A stretch of DNA of 64,000 nt from Rhodospirillales bacterium (GTDB lineage: Bacteria; Pseudomonadota; Alphaproteobacteria; Acetobacterales; Acetobacteraceae): assembly GCA_947447625.1 (NCBI GenBank), contig CANFKS010000001.1, positions 53,908 to 117,907 of the forward strand, written 5' to 3'. Shown here piece by piece: positions 1 through 7,550 of this stretch; the first letter of the stretch is position 1; each line of letters begins with the position of its first letter. A model generated the notes under the pieces. The model did not search any database. It was not told the origin of the DNA and saw only the letters and a program-made list of their open reading frames with translations. The translations under genes were made by a program, and so were the position numbers.

Positions 1-2439
1 TTCGTCGGCCGCGTTGCGGAGTCTGCGGCCCTGACCGAGGGGCTCGGTGGCAGCGGCCTGCGCTCGGTCCAACTCGTCGGCCCCGCCGGTATGGGCAAGT
101 CCCGCCTGATCCACGAATTCCTGCAAAGCGCCTGCACCCGCGATTGCCACGTCATCGTCTGGGCCGGCGACCATCTGCGCCATTTCGCACCCTTCCAACC
201 CGTCACATCCTGGCTGCGCGCCTGGCTTGGCATCCGCGACGCCGACACGCGCGACGAAGCGCGCGGCAAACTCAGCGCGGGGCTCTTCGCCCTGGGCCGC
301 CTCGATGGCGCAGATATCAGCCTCCTCGAACGGCTGCTCGGCCTCGGCTGCGGGCCGGCGCCGCGCAACCACATCGATTTCGGTGGCACTATCGCGGCCG
401 TGATGCAGGCCCAGGCGCAAGGTCGCCAACTCGTACTGGTCTGCGAGGATGCGGACCGCTTCGACCCCGCCGTGCTCGATCTGCTCGAAAGCGCGCTGCC
501 CCAGTTGCTCGCCGACGGGCCGCTGCTGGTCAGCGCCAGCCGCATGCGCGTCCGCTTCGCCGGCATCCCGCCCGGCGCCACCCGGCTCATCGCGCTCGCC
601 CCGCTCAGCGACCACGAGGCCACCGCCATGCTCGCCGCCATGCAGAACGGCAGCGGCGCCGTGGCCGGAAAGGCCGCTGACATCCTCGACAAGGCGGGCG
701 GCAACCCGCTGTTCATCGAAGAAGTCGCCCCCATAATGGCCCAGGGTCTCGCCGAAGCCGAGAGCGGCCTGCCCGAAATCCCGGACCGCATCGACGAACT
801 CATCGCCGATCGCCTCAACCGCCTGCCGGGCGAACTGCGCAAACTGGTTCAGCTCTGCGCCGTGATCGGCCACGATGTGCCGCAGCGCGTGCTGGCCACG
901 CTCAGCGGGCTCGAACACACCGCACTGAGCGCGGCACTGGCCCGCCTCGCCGACGAACAACTGCTCTACGAGAGCCGGCAGTACCCTGACCCGCAATTCA
1001 CCTTCAAACATGCGCTCACCCGCGAGGTCGCATACCGCACGATGCTGGCCGCGCGCCGGCGCACCCAGCATCAACGCATCGTCGACATCCTCGCCGCCGG
1101 CGACCAGGCCGCCATTGCGCGCGATATCGACGAATTGTGCCACCACGCGCTGCGCGCCCAGCGCTGGGAACAGGCGGTGCAGTTCCTGCGCATCGCCGGG
1201 CGCGAGGCGATGGCCCGTGCGGCCTTCCAGGCCGCCCTCACCGCCCTGAAGAAAGCACGCGAAGCCAGCTCGAAACTTGGGGACGCCACCCGCCTGCGTC
1301 TCGATGTGCTGACAGAACTGCATCAACTGATCCGCATCTGCGGCAGCTACGCCGAACTCGGCCCGGTGCTGGATGAAGCGCAAATGCTGGCCGAACAGCT
1401 CGATGACCGCACCCGGTTGACCGAACTGCTCGCCACCCGGGTGCACATGTTCAACATCCTCGGCCGCCTCGACGAGGCCATCGCGCTCGGCGAGCGAACC
1501 CGCGTCGCAGCGCGCGCCCAGGACGACACCTACCTGCTGCTCAGCGCCTCCTTCTTTACTGGCCAGTCCTACTTCAACGCCGGCCAGCTGGCCGACGCGG
1601 AACGGGTGCTGAGCGAAATGCTTGACACCGTCGACCGCCTGGCCGCCGCCGGGGAAACCGGCATGGCACTCACCGTCCATCGCAATCTCGGCCACGGCAC
1701 CCGTGCGATGGCCCGCGCCATGCGCGGCGCCCATGCCGCCGCCCTGGACGACATCGAGGCCGCGCGCCACCATGCCATCCGTTCGCCGCGCCCCTATGAC
1801 CGCATCTTCATGGCCGCCGCCGAAGGCTATGTCGCCGCCGAGCGCCGCGAACCCGATGTCGCGGCCGACGCCTTTCAGGCCGCGATCGAACTCGGCGAGG
1901 CCTCCGGCATCAGCCAGCTCCGTCCTCCCGTGCTCGCCGGCCTGGGTCACATCATGCTCACCCGCAGCCAGACCGCCGCGGCCAGCGAAATGCTCTCTGC
2001 CGCCCATCGCCTGGCCTGCACCGAGCAGCGCTGGATGTTCCAGACCTTCGCCGCCACCGGCATGGCGCTGGCCGGCCTCGCGCTGCACGAACCCGACCTC
2101 GCCCTCAATTTCGCCGATGACGCCATCGCCCTGGCCGAACGCTATGGATTCCATGGCTTCCGTATCCCCTCGCTGCGGGTGCGTGGCATGGTCCTCGCGA
2201 TGACCGGTGGCCGGGCGGCCGAGGGCCATGGCCTGCTGCGCCGGGCGATCGAGACCGGCCAGGCCCTCGGCATGGACGGCGAAGTCGCCCGCTGCCATGC
2301 CGCCCTGGCGGCCGTCGGCGCCCCCGACGCCGCCCATCATCTTGATCTGGCCCGCAGCCTGCACGCAGCGATGGGCCTTGCCGGCCATTTTGCCCGCGTC
2401 GAAACCGCGATCGGCCTTGGCCACCTTCCGTATCTCTGA
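1..2439 (+). CDS. AAA ATPase / TPR regulator, C-terminal part (truncated by window start)
   Basis: The reading frame is open from base 1, so the start lies outside the window and 812 residues are visible. It opens with FVGR and then a Walker A motif, GPAGMGKS (bases 79-102), followed by a Walker B-like strand LVLVCEDADRFD near base 430. This is the AAA_16-type NTPase module found in adenylate/guanylate-cyclase-linked and LuxR-type regulators. From about base 1150 the protein is a run of Ala/Leu-rich helical pairs typical of tetratricopeptide repeats. Proteins of this layout usually carry an N-terminal class III cyclase or a DNA-binding domain, which would be off the left edge, so output is unknown. 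Inferred role: ATP-dependent signal-transduction scaffold in the cytoplasm. The family call is fairly secure; the specific function is not. Confidence 0.8.
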   Translation, partial: FVGRVAESAALTEGLGGSGLRSVQLVGPAGMGKSRLIHEFLQSACTRDCHVIVWAGDHLRHFAPFQPVTSWLRAWLGIRDADTRDEARGKLSAGLFALGRLDGADISLLERLLGLGCGPAPRNHIDFGGTIAAVMQAQAQGRQLVLVCEDADRFDPAVLDLLESALPQLLADGPLLVSASRMRVRFAGIPPGATRLIALAPLSDHEATAMLAAMQNGSGAVAGKAADILDKAGGNPLFIEEVAPIMAQGLAEAESGLPEIPDRIDELIADRLNRLPGELRKLVQLCAVIGHDVPQRVLATLSGLEHTALSAALARLADEQLLYESRQYPDPQFTFKHALTREVAYRTMLAARRRTQHQRIVDILAAGDQAAIARDIDELCHHALRAQRWEQAVQFLRIAGREAMARAAFQAALTALKKAREASSKLGDATRLRLDVLTELHQLIRICGSYAELGPVLDEAQMLAEQLDDRTRLTELLATRVHMFNILGRLDEAIALGERTRVAARAQDDTYLLLSASFFTGQSYFNAGQLADAERVLSEMLDTVDRLAAAGETGMALTVHRNLGHGTRAMARAMRGAHAAALDDIEAARHHAIRSPRPYDRIFMAAAEGYVAAERREPDVAADAFQAAIELGEASGISQLRPPVLAGLGHIMLTRSQTAAASEMLSAAHRLACTEQRWMFQTFAATGMALAGLALHEPDLALNFADDAIALAERYGFHGFRIPSLRVRGMVLAMTGGRAAEGHGLLRRAIETGQALGMDGEVARCHAALAAVGAPDAAHHLDLARSLHAAMGLAGHFARVETAIGLGHLPYL

Positions 2440-2505
2440 CCCCCGGTTCCCCCCTCGGCCGATCATGCGTTAGTCTGCACCAAAACGTCCCCGGGAGGCA
2501 CTGAC

Positions 2506-3396
2506 ATGCCCATCACGATCCAGCCGATCGAGCCCGATCGCCCCATCGAGTTTGGGGCCGAAGTCCTCGGTGCTGACCTCAGCCGACCGCAAACCCAAGC
2601 CGAGGTGGCCGCCATCGAGGCCGGCATGGATCGTTTTGCCGTCCTCGTCTTCCGCGACCAGCGCATCGACGATGACCAGCAGATGGCGTTCAGCCGCAAT
2701 TTCGGCCCGTTGGAAACCGCCAGCGGCGACATCATGCAAGGCGCGGCCCGCCGCCTCGGCAACGAAGTCAACGACATATCCAACCTCGACCGCGACGGCC
2801 GTCTCCGCGCGCGCGATGACCGCGCCCGCCTGTTTGGCCTCGGCAACATGCTGTGGCACTCCGACAGCTCCTTCAAGGCGACGCCGTCGAAATACTCGCT
2901 GCTCTCGGCACGCATCATCCCCGATCACGGCGGCAACACCGAGTTCGCTGACATGCGCGCCGCCTGGGACACGCTCGACCCTGCCCTGCAGACCCAGGCG
3001 CGCGACCTCGTCTGCGAACACAGCCAGCTTTACTCGCGCGGCTCCCTCGGCTTTTCCGATTTCACGGCCGAGGAACAGGCGCGCTTCGCCCCTGTGCCGC
3101 AACGCCTGGTCCGCCGCCATGCCGTCACCGGCCGGCTCTCGCTCTTCCTCGCCTCCCACGCCGGCGCCATCCAGGGCTGGCCAATGCCCGAGGCCCGCAT
3201 GCTGCTGCGCGACCTGACCGAAATCGCCACCGAGCGCCGCTTCGTCCATGTTCATCACTGGCGACAATGGGATGCCGTGATGTGGGACAACCGCGTCACC
3301 ATGCACCGCGCCCGCCGCTACCCGTCCGACCAGGTGCGGGATATGCACCGCACAACCATCGCCGACACTGGTCCCACGCTCGAACAACCCGTCTGA
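2506..3396 (+). CDS. TauD/TfdA-family 2-oxoglutarate-dependent dioxygenase
   Basis: The 296-residue protein is the usual length for Fe(II)/2-oxoglutarate dioxygenases of the TauD/TfdA family. The metal-binding HxD is visible as LWHSDSS (about residues 117-123). The distal His and the 2-oxoglutarate-binding Arg lie in WDNRVTMHRARR near residue 270. The family hydroxylates organic substrates such as taurine, 2,4-D or related acids, coupled to succinate and CO2 release; the substrate here cannot be read. The start is supported by GGGAGG 7 bases before the ATG. Fourteen bases downstream begins a cyclase-family hydrolase and then an amidohydrolase on the same strand, suggesting a small catabolic operon. 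Cytoplasmic; no signal peptide. Confidence 0.88.
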   Translation: MPITIQPIEPDRPIEFGAEVLGADLSRPQTQAEVAAIEAGMDRFAVLVFRDQRIDDDQQMAFSRNFGPLETASGDIMQGAARRLGNEVNDISNLDRDGRLRARDDRARLFGLGNMLWHSDSSFKATPSKYSLLSARIIPDHGGNTEFADMRAAWDTLDPALQTQARDLVCEHSQLYSRGSLGFSDFTAEEQARFAPVPQRLVRRHAVTGRLSLFLASHAGAIQGWPMPEARMLLRDLTEIATERRFVHVHHWRQWDAVMWDNRVTMHRARRYPSDQVRDMHRTTIADTGPTLEQPV

Positions 3397-3409
3397 GGAC
3401 ACCCGCCGC

Positions 3410-4468
3410 ATGACCGCCAATCCACGCTGGACCCGCCGCCCCCAAGGCTCGACCTGGGGCGATTGGGGGCCCGACGACCAACTCGGCCGCCTTAACCTCC
3501 TCACCCCCGAAAAAGTCCTGCAAGGCATCGCCGAGGTCAAAACCGGCAAGAATTTCTGCCTCTCCCTCCCCCTCGACTATCCGGGCGGGCAGATCATCAA
3601 CCCCCGCCGCCCCCCGCCCGAACTCCGCCCCACGATGCGCGAGGGCAAGCCCAACATGAACGTCCCGCTGCGCTGCTTCGACCCGCTGGCACTCGATGTC
3701 ATCTGCGACGACCAGGTGCTTCTCACCCTGCAATACTCCACGCAGTGGGACTCGCTCGCCCATGTCGGCCAGATGTTCGACGTCGACGGCGACGGCAAAC
3801 CGGAGGACGTCTACTACAACGGCTATCGCGCCGGGGTGGACATCATCGGCCCCGTCGTGTGGGACGAAAAAGGCCGCGACACGCCCACCGCGTCGGGCAA
3901 ACACGTCGGCGCCACCTATCTTGGGGTGGAGAACATGGCCGCCTCCTGTGTCCAGGGCCGCGCCGTGATGGTCGACCTCGAGGCCCATTTTGGCCGCAGC
4001 GGCAAAGTTGTGGGCTACGAGGACTGGATGTCCGTGCTCGAAAAGGACCACGTCGTCGTCGAACCTGGTGACATGGTCTGCATCCGCACCGGCTTTGCCC
4101 AGCTCCTGCTCGACATGAAAAAACAGCCCGACCGCGATGTGCTGTTCAACACCACCTCGGCGCTGGATGGCCGGGACGATCGCCTGCTGCAATGGATCAC
4201 CGACAGCGGCGCCGTCGCCATGCTGGCCGACAACTACGCTGTCGAAGCCCAGCCGGCCCGCCCCGGCACCGGAGATCCCTGCGCCAGCCTGCCGCTGCAC
4301 GCCCATTGCCTGTTCAAGCTCGGCTGCTATCTCGGCGAGATGTGGTACCACAGCGAACTTGCGGACTGGCTGCGCGCCCATGGCCGCAACCGCTTCCTGC
4401 TCACCGCGCCCCCGCTGCGCCTCCCCGGCGCCGTCGGCTCCCCGGCGACCCCGGTGGCGACTGTGTAA
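3410..4468 (+). CDS. Cyclase-family metal-dependent hydrolase
   Basis: The 352-residue protein belongs to the cyclase family (PF04199; kynurenine formamidase-like). The segment TQWDSLAHVGQMFDVDG near residue 110 corresponds to the metal-binding HxGTHxD region in the variant form seen in longer family members, and HAHCLFKLGC near residue 297 is the conserved C-terminal His motif. These enzymes are Zn/Mn-dependent amide, ester or lactone hydrolases; the substrate is not predictable. The gene starts 13 bases after the dioxygenase and is probably co-transcribed with it. It converges on a PhnA-like gene with only 3 bases between the two stop codons, so there is no room for a conventional terminator. 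Confidence 0.85.
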   Translation: MTANPRWTRRPQGSTWGDWGPDDQLGRLNLLTPEKVLQGIAEVKTGKNFCLSLPLDYPGGQIINPRRPPPELRPTMREGKPNMNVPLRCFDPLALDVICDDQVLLTLQYSTQWDSLAHVGQMFDVDGDGKPEDVYYNGYRAGVDIIGPVVWDEKGRDTPTASGKHVGATYLGVENMAASCVQGRAVMVDLEAHFGRSGKVVGYEDWMSVLEKDHVVVEPGDMVCIRTGFAQLLLDMKKQPDRDVLFNTTSALDGRDDRLLQWITDSGAVAMLADNYAVEAQPARPGTGDPCASLPLHAHCLFKLGCYLGEMWYHSELADWLRAHGRNRFLLTAPPLRLPGAVGSPATPVATV

Positions 4469-4471
4469 CCC

Positions 4472-4696
4472 TCAGACCTTCTTCAGAAACTCCGTCTTCA
4501 ACACGAGACCCTTGATCTTCTCGGCGTTGCACTCGATCAAGCCTTCCTCGCCCGTGATGCGGATGTTCTTGATCAGAGTGCCACGTTTAAGGGTCGCGGA
4601 GGTGCCTTTCACCTTGAGGTCCTTGATCACCTGCACCGAATCGCCATCCTGCAGCGGCGTGCCGTTGCAATCGCGAACCACACTATCGTCCGACAT
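4472..4696 (-). CDS. PhnA/YjdM-family small protein
   Basis: This 74-residue protein matches the C-terminal domain of the PhnA (YjdM) family: VVRDCNGTPLQDGDSV, then VIKDLKVKGTS and the ending GLVLKTEFLKKV. The N-terminal zinc ribbon of full-length PhnA is absent, which is common in short members. Despite the historical name 'alkylphosphonate utilisation protein', PhnA is not part of C-P lyase and its function is unsettled. I chose the ATG at 4694-4696 because AAGGAG lies 8 bases upstream; a TTG two codons earlier would leave only 3 bases. It is monocistronic and converges on the cyclase-family gene. Confidence 0.88.
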   Translation of the reverse strand: MSDDSVVRDCNGTPLQDGDSVQVIKDLKVKGTSATLKRGTLIKNIRITGEEGLIECNAEKIKGLVLKTEFLKKV

Positions 4697-4834
4697 GCTC
4701 AAATCTCCTTCAGGGGCGGCGCAAGCCCGCGCAATGCCACGCTGCTACTGCACAAGCCTACCGCGCGTCAAAATCACCTTCCCATCTGCCCTCGCCCGCC
4801 GCACACTCGCCGCATCGATGCAGGAGCCGCGCCC

Positions 4835-6400
4835 ATGACCACCATCCAGATCGGCGAAGAAGCCATCGCCCGCTTCGCCCAGGCCGCCATGCCGACCTCA
4901 GCACCCGCCACCACGCGGGATCGCGGCCTCGGCCCCTTCAAGCGCCTCGTGCTCCGCGGCGCCACCGTGCTCGACGGCACCGGCGCCCCCGCCTGGGGCC
5001 CGGTTGACATCGTTGTCCAAGGTGGCCGCATCACCGAGATCCAGCGCGTCGGCACTCCCGGCGTCAAAATCAAGCCCGCCGGCCGTCCCGCCCCCGGCGA
5101 CCATGAGATCGACTGCGAAGGCAAATACGTCACCCCCGGTTTCATCGACTGCCACGGCCATGTCGGTGTCGCCTACCACAGCAGCGTGGGCCCGCAGCCA
5201 CCGGCCGACTACGTCTACAAGCTCTGGCTCGCCCACGGCGTCACCACCATCCGCGAAGCCGGTTGCCTCAACGGCCTCGCCTGGACCCTCGACCAGAAGC
5301 AGCGCGCCGCCCGCAACGAGATCGCCGCGCCCAACATGGTGATCCACTCATACTTTCCTGCCGTCCCCGACATGATGAAAACAATTTTTACGCCCAGCCA
5401 GGCGCGGGACTGGGTGCGCGCCATCAAGGACAAGGGCGCCGACGGCATCAAGTTCTTCGGCGCGGCGCCCAACATCATGGAAGCCGCTCTCGACGAAGCG
5501 AAAACCCAGGGCCTGCGCACCTGCTGCCACCACGCCCAACTCGCCGTGAGCCGCATGAACGCCCTCACCACGGCCAAATGGGGCCTGACCAGCGCCGAGC
5601 ACTATTACGGGCTGCCCGAAGCCCTTTTCGAAAAAACCACCATCCAGAACTTCCCGGATAACTACAACTACGGCGACGAATATCTCCGCTTCTCCGTCTC
5701 CGGCCAGATGTTCCAGCAGGCCGCCCAACCCGGCAGCCAGAAATGGAACGACACGCTCGACGCCTTCCTTGAAACCGGCTTCACCTTCGTGCCCACCTTC
5801 AACATCTACGAAGCCAACCGCGACGTCATGCGCGCCCGCCGCGCCGATTGGCACGAGCGCTACACCCACGACACCGTCTGGAAATTCTACCAACCCGCCC
5901 GCGGCGCCCATGGCTCCTACTGGACCAACTGGACCACCCAGAACGAACTCGACTGGAAACAGCACTACCGCCTGTGGATGACCTTCATCAACGACTACAA
6001 AAACCGCGGCGGCCGCGTCTGCGCCGGCTCCGATTCAGGCTTTATCTTCCAACTCTACGGCTTCGGCCTGATGCGCGAATTCGAACTTCTCCAGGAAGCG
6101 GGGTTCCACCCCCTCGAAGTGCTCCGCGCCGCGACCTCTCACGCTGCCGACCTGCTCGGCATCGGCGATGAAACCGGCACGCTCGAAGTCGGCAAACGCG
6201 CCGACATTCTGATCCATGACCAGAACCCGCTCGCCGATTTCAAACTCCTCTACGGCACCGGCGCCATGCGCATGAACGAGACCACCGGCGCCGTCGATTG
6301 GACGCACTGCTTGTCCACGACCATCAAGGACGGGCTGGTGTTCGATACGCGGCAACTTCTCGATGACGTCGAGAAAATGGCGCAAGATTCGAAGCAGTAA
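4835..6400 (+). CDS. Amidohydrolase-superfamily enzyme
   Basis: The 521-residue metal-dependent hydrolase has the imidazolonepropionase/dihydroorotase layout. An N-terminal beta domain leads into VTPGFIDCHGHVGV (about residues 98-111), which holds the HxH metal ligands. Further His residues follow at RTCCHHAQ and SAEHYYG, and CAGSDSGF near residue 396 carries the catalytic Asp. The C-terminus GTLEVGKRADILI is the typical return to the beta domain. The substrate is unknown; aromatic residues are abundant in the second half. CAGGAG 8 bases before the ATG supports the start. A CobW-type metallochaperone follows, so metal loading of this enzyme is a plausible but unproven link. Confidence 0.87.
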   Translation: MTTIQIGEEAIARFAQAAMPTSAPATTRDRGLGPFKRLVLRGATVLDGTGAPAWGPVDIVVQGGRITEIQRVGTPGVKIKPAGRPAPGDHEIDCEGKYVTPGFIDCHGHVGVAYHSSVGPQPPADYVYKLWLAHGVTTIREAGCLNGLAWTLDQKQRAARNEIAAPNMVIHSYFPAVPDMMKTIFTPSQARDWVRAIKDKGADGIKFFGAAPNIMEAALDEAKTQGLRTCCHHAQLAVSRMNALTTAKWGLTSAEHYYGLPEALFEKTTIQNFPDNYNYGDEYLRFSVSGQMFQQAAQPGSQKWNDTLDAFLETGFTFVPTFNIYEANRDVMRARRADWHERYTHDTVWKFYQPARGAHGSYWTNWTTQNELDWKQHYRLWMTFINDYKNRGGRVCAGSDSGFIFQLYGFGLMREFELLQEAGFHPLEVLRAATSHAADLLGIGDETGTLEVGKRADILIHDQNPLADFKLLYGTGAMRMNETTGAVDWTHCLSTTIKDGLVFDTRQLLDDVEKMAQDSKQ

Positions 6401-6404
6401 GCAT

Positions 6405-6426
6405 GTTCTTTTTTGGAAAAAAGAAC
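6405..6426. terminator. AT-rich hairpin just after the amidohydrolase
   Basis: A perfect 10-bp inverted repeat, GTTCTTTTTT / AAAAAAGAAC with a GG loop, begins 4 bases after the amidohydrolase stop. It may end that transcript, although it lacks a clear following U-run. Similar T-rich/A-rich hairpins with GCTTC...GAAGC ends occur at 6496-6521 and 59517-59549, so it may belong to a repeated hairpin family. Confidence 0.45.
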
Positions 6427-6495
6427 CAAAAAACTTCTGTCCGTTTGGCACCGAGTGGGGGAAAATGCTCAATCGAAATAGGTGAACATCTTTTT

Positions 6496-6521
6496 GCTTC
6501 TTTTCCTGCAAAAAAAGAAGC
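6496..6521 (+). promoter_or_regulatory. Hairpin overlapping the cobW-like ribosome binding site
   Basis: GCTTCTTTT (6496-6504) pairs with AAAAGAAGC (6513-6521) around an 8-base loop. The right arm contains the only Shine-Dalgarno-like sequence, AAGAAG, about 10 bases before the ATG of the downstream GTPase. When folded, the hairpin would mask the ribosome binding site. Alternatively it is only a repeated intergenic hairpin. Confidence 0.4.
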
Positions 6522-6530
6522 CCTTCCCTC

Positions 6531-7511
6531 ATGACTGACTTCATCCTGCTAACCGGCTTCCTCGGCAGCGGCAAAACCACCCTCCTCGTCGATTTCCTTC
6601 GCCACCCCGAGGCCGCCGACACCGCCGTCATCGTCAACGAAGCCGGCGAAATCGACATCGACGGCGCCGTCATCGCCGCCGATGCCGGCGACCTCCCCAT
6701 GGCCATGCTCGCCAACGGCTGCGTCTGCTGCTCCATCGCCAATGACCTGCTCTACACCATCGAAGCCCTTATCGCCGCCCGCGCCGCGCAAAACCTCCCC
6801 CCTTTCCGCCGCATCGTGCTGGAAACCAGCGGCCTCGCCCAACCCGGCCCCATCATCCGCTCCCTCGGCGAACTCGGCCCCCTCGGCATGCGCGTCCACG
6901 TTATCGCCACATGCGATGCAGCCGCCCCGGTCTTTGAGCAGGATGGCTTCGAAACCGCCGCCGCCCAACTCACCGCCGCCGGCACCATCGTTCTCACCAA
7001 ACTCGACCGCGCCGACCCACGCGCCATCGCCCATCTCGACGCCAGCCTCGCCGGCATCAACCCGCTCGCCACCCACCTCATCGAACCTGACTCAGCACGG
7101 CGCGCCCTTCTCGCCTTCACCACGGATGCCCCTGCCAGAACCATCCCCACCCTGATCGAAGGACACCCCCGCATCACTGTGCTTACTGCCCGCATCGACG
7201 GGGCACCCATCGACGCCATCCTTGAATGGCTCGAAAATCTCTCGGGCCTGGCCGGCGAACGCCTCCTGCGCCTTAAAGGCGTCCTCGCGCCCTCAGACAT
7301 GCCGGAACGGCTGCTCTTTCAGGCGGTCGGCAGCACCTTTGACGCTCCGCGCCGCTTCACCGGCACAGCAGCCAATGGCCTCGTCCTCATCGCACGTGAT
7401 CTCCGGGCCGACGACATCGCCGCCCTGCAGCCCAGTTTTCCCCTCGTCCTCACCAGCCAACCCGCTGGCCCCTTTACGCCCCCGACCAAACCAACCCTCC
7501 GCGCCCTCTAG
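6531..7511 (+). CDS. CobW/COG0523-family GTPase (metal chaperone)
   Basis: The 326-residue G3E-family GTPase shows Walker A GFLGSGKTTLL at residues 7-17, the metal-binding GCVCCS near residue 63, the switch-like ETSGLAQP near residue 100 and the base-specificity motif TKLDRAD near residue 156. The C-terminal CobW_C domain (VLAPSDMPERLLFQAV) is present. Family members deliver Zn, Co or other metals to enzymes such as amidohydrolases and nitrile hydratases; the upstream amidohydrolase is a candidate client. The TAG stop lies inside a 17-bp perfect palindrome shared with the convergent sensor kinase gene. Confidence 0.9.
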   Translation: MTDFILLTGFLGSGKTTLLVDFLRHPEAADTAVIVNEAGEIDIDGAVIAADAGDLPMAMLANGCVCCSIANDLLYTIEALIAARAAQNLPPFRRIVLETSGLAQPGPIIRSLGELGPLGMRVHVIATCDAAAPVFEQDGFETAAAQLTAAGTIVLTKLDRADPRAIAHLDASLAGINPLATHLIEPDSARRALLAFTTDAPARTIPTLIEGHPRITVLTARIDGAPIDAILEWLENLSGLAGERLLRLKGVLAPSDMPERLLFQAVGSTFDAPRRFTGTAANGLVLIARDLRADDIAALQPSFPLVLTSQPAGPFTPPTKPTLRAL

Positions 7512-7550
7512 ATCGGGATGCCTTCGCCCCTCAGAAGGCATCCCGATCTA
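7509..7550. terminator. C-type palindrome, bidirectional terminator supplying both stop codons
   Basis: TAGATCGGGATGCCTTC (7509-7525) is exactly complementary to 7534-7550, with an 8-base loop. The TAG at its left end is the stop of the CobW-like gene, and the complementary TAG at its right end is the stop of the sensor kinase gene. The whole intergenic space is therefore this palindrome. A second full copy of the C module lies at 35539-35575. Confidence 0.8.

Noticed and set aside
4697-4702. TTG start two codons upstream of the PhnA-like gene.
   Set aside because: It would leave only 3 bases after AAGGAG, whereas the ATG has an 8-base spacing.
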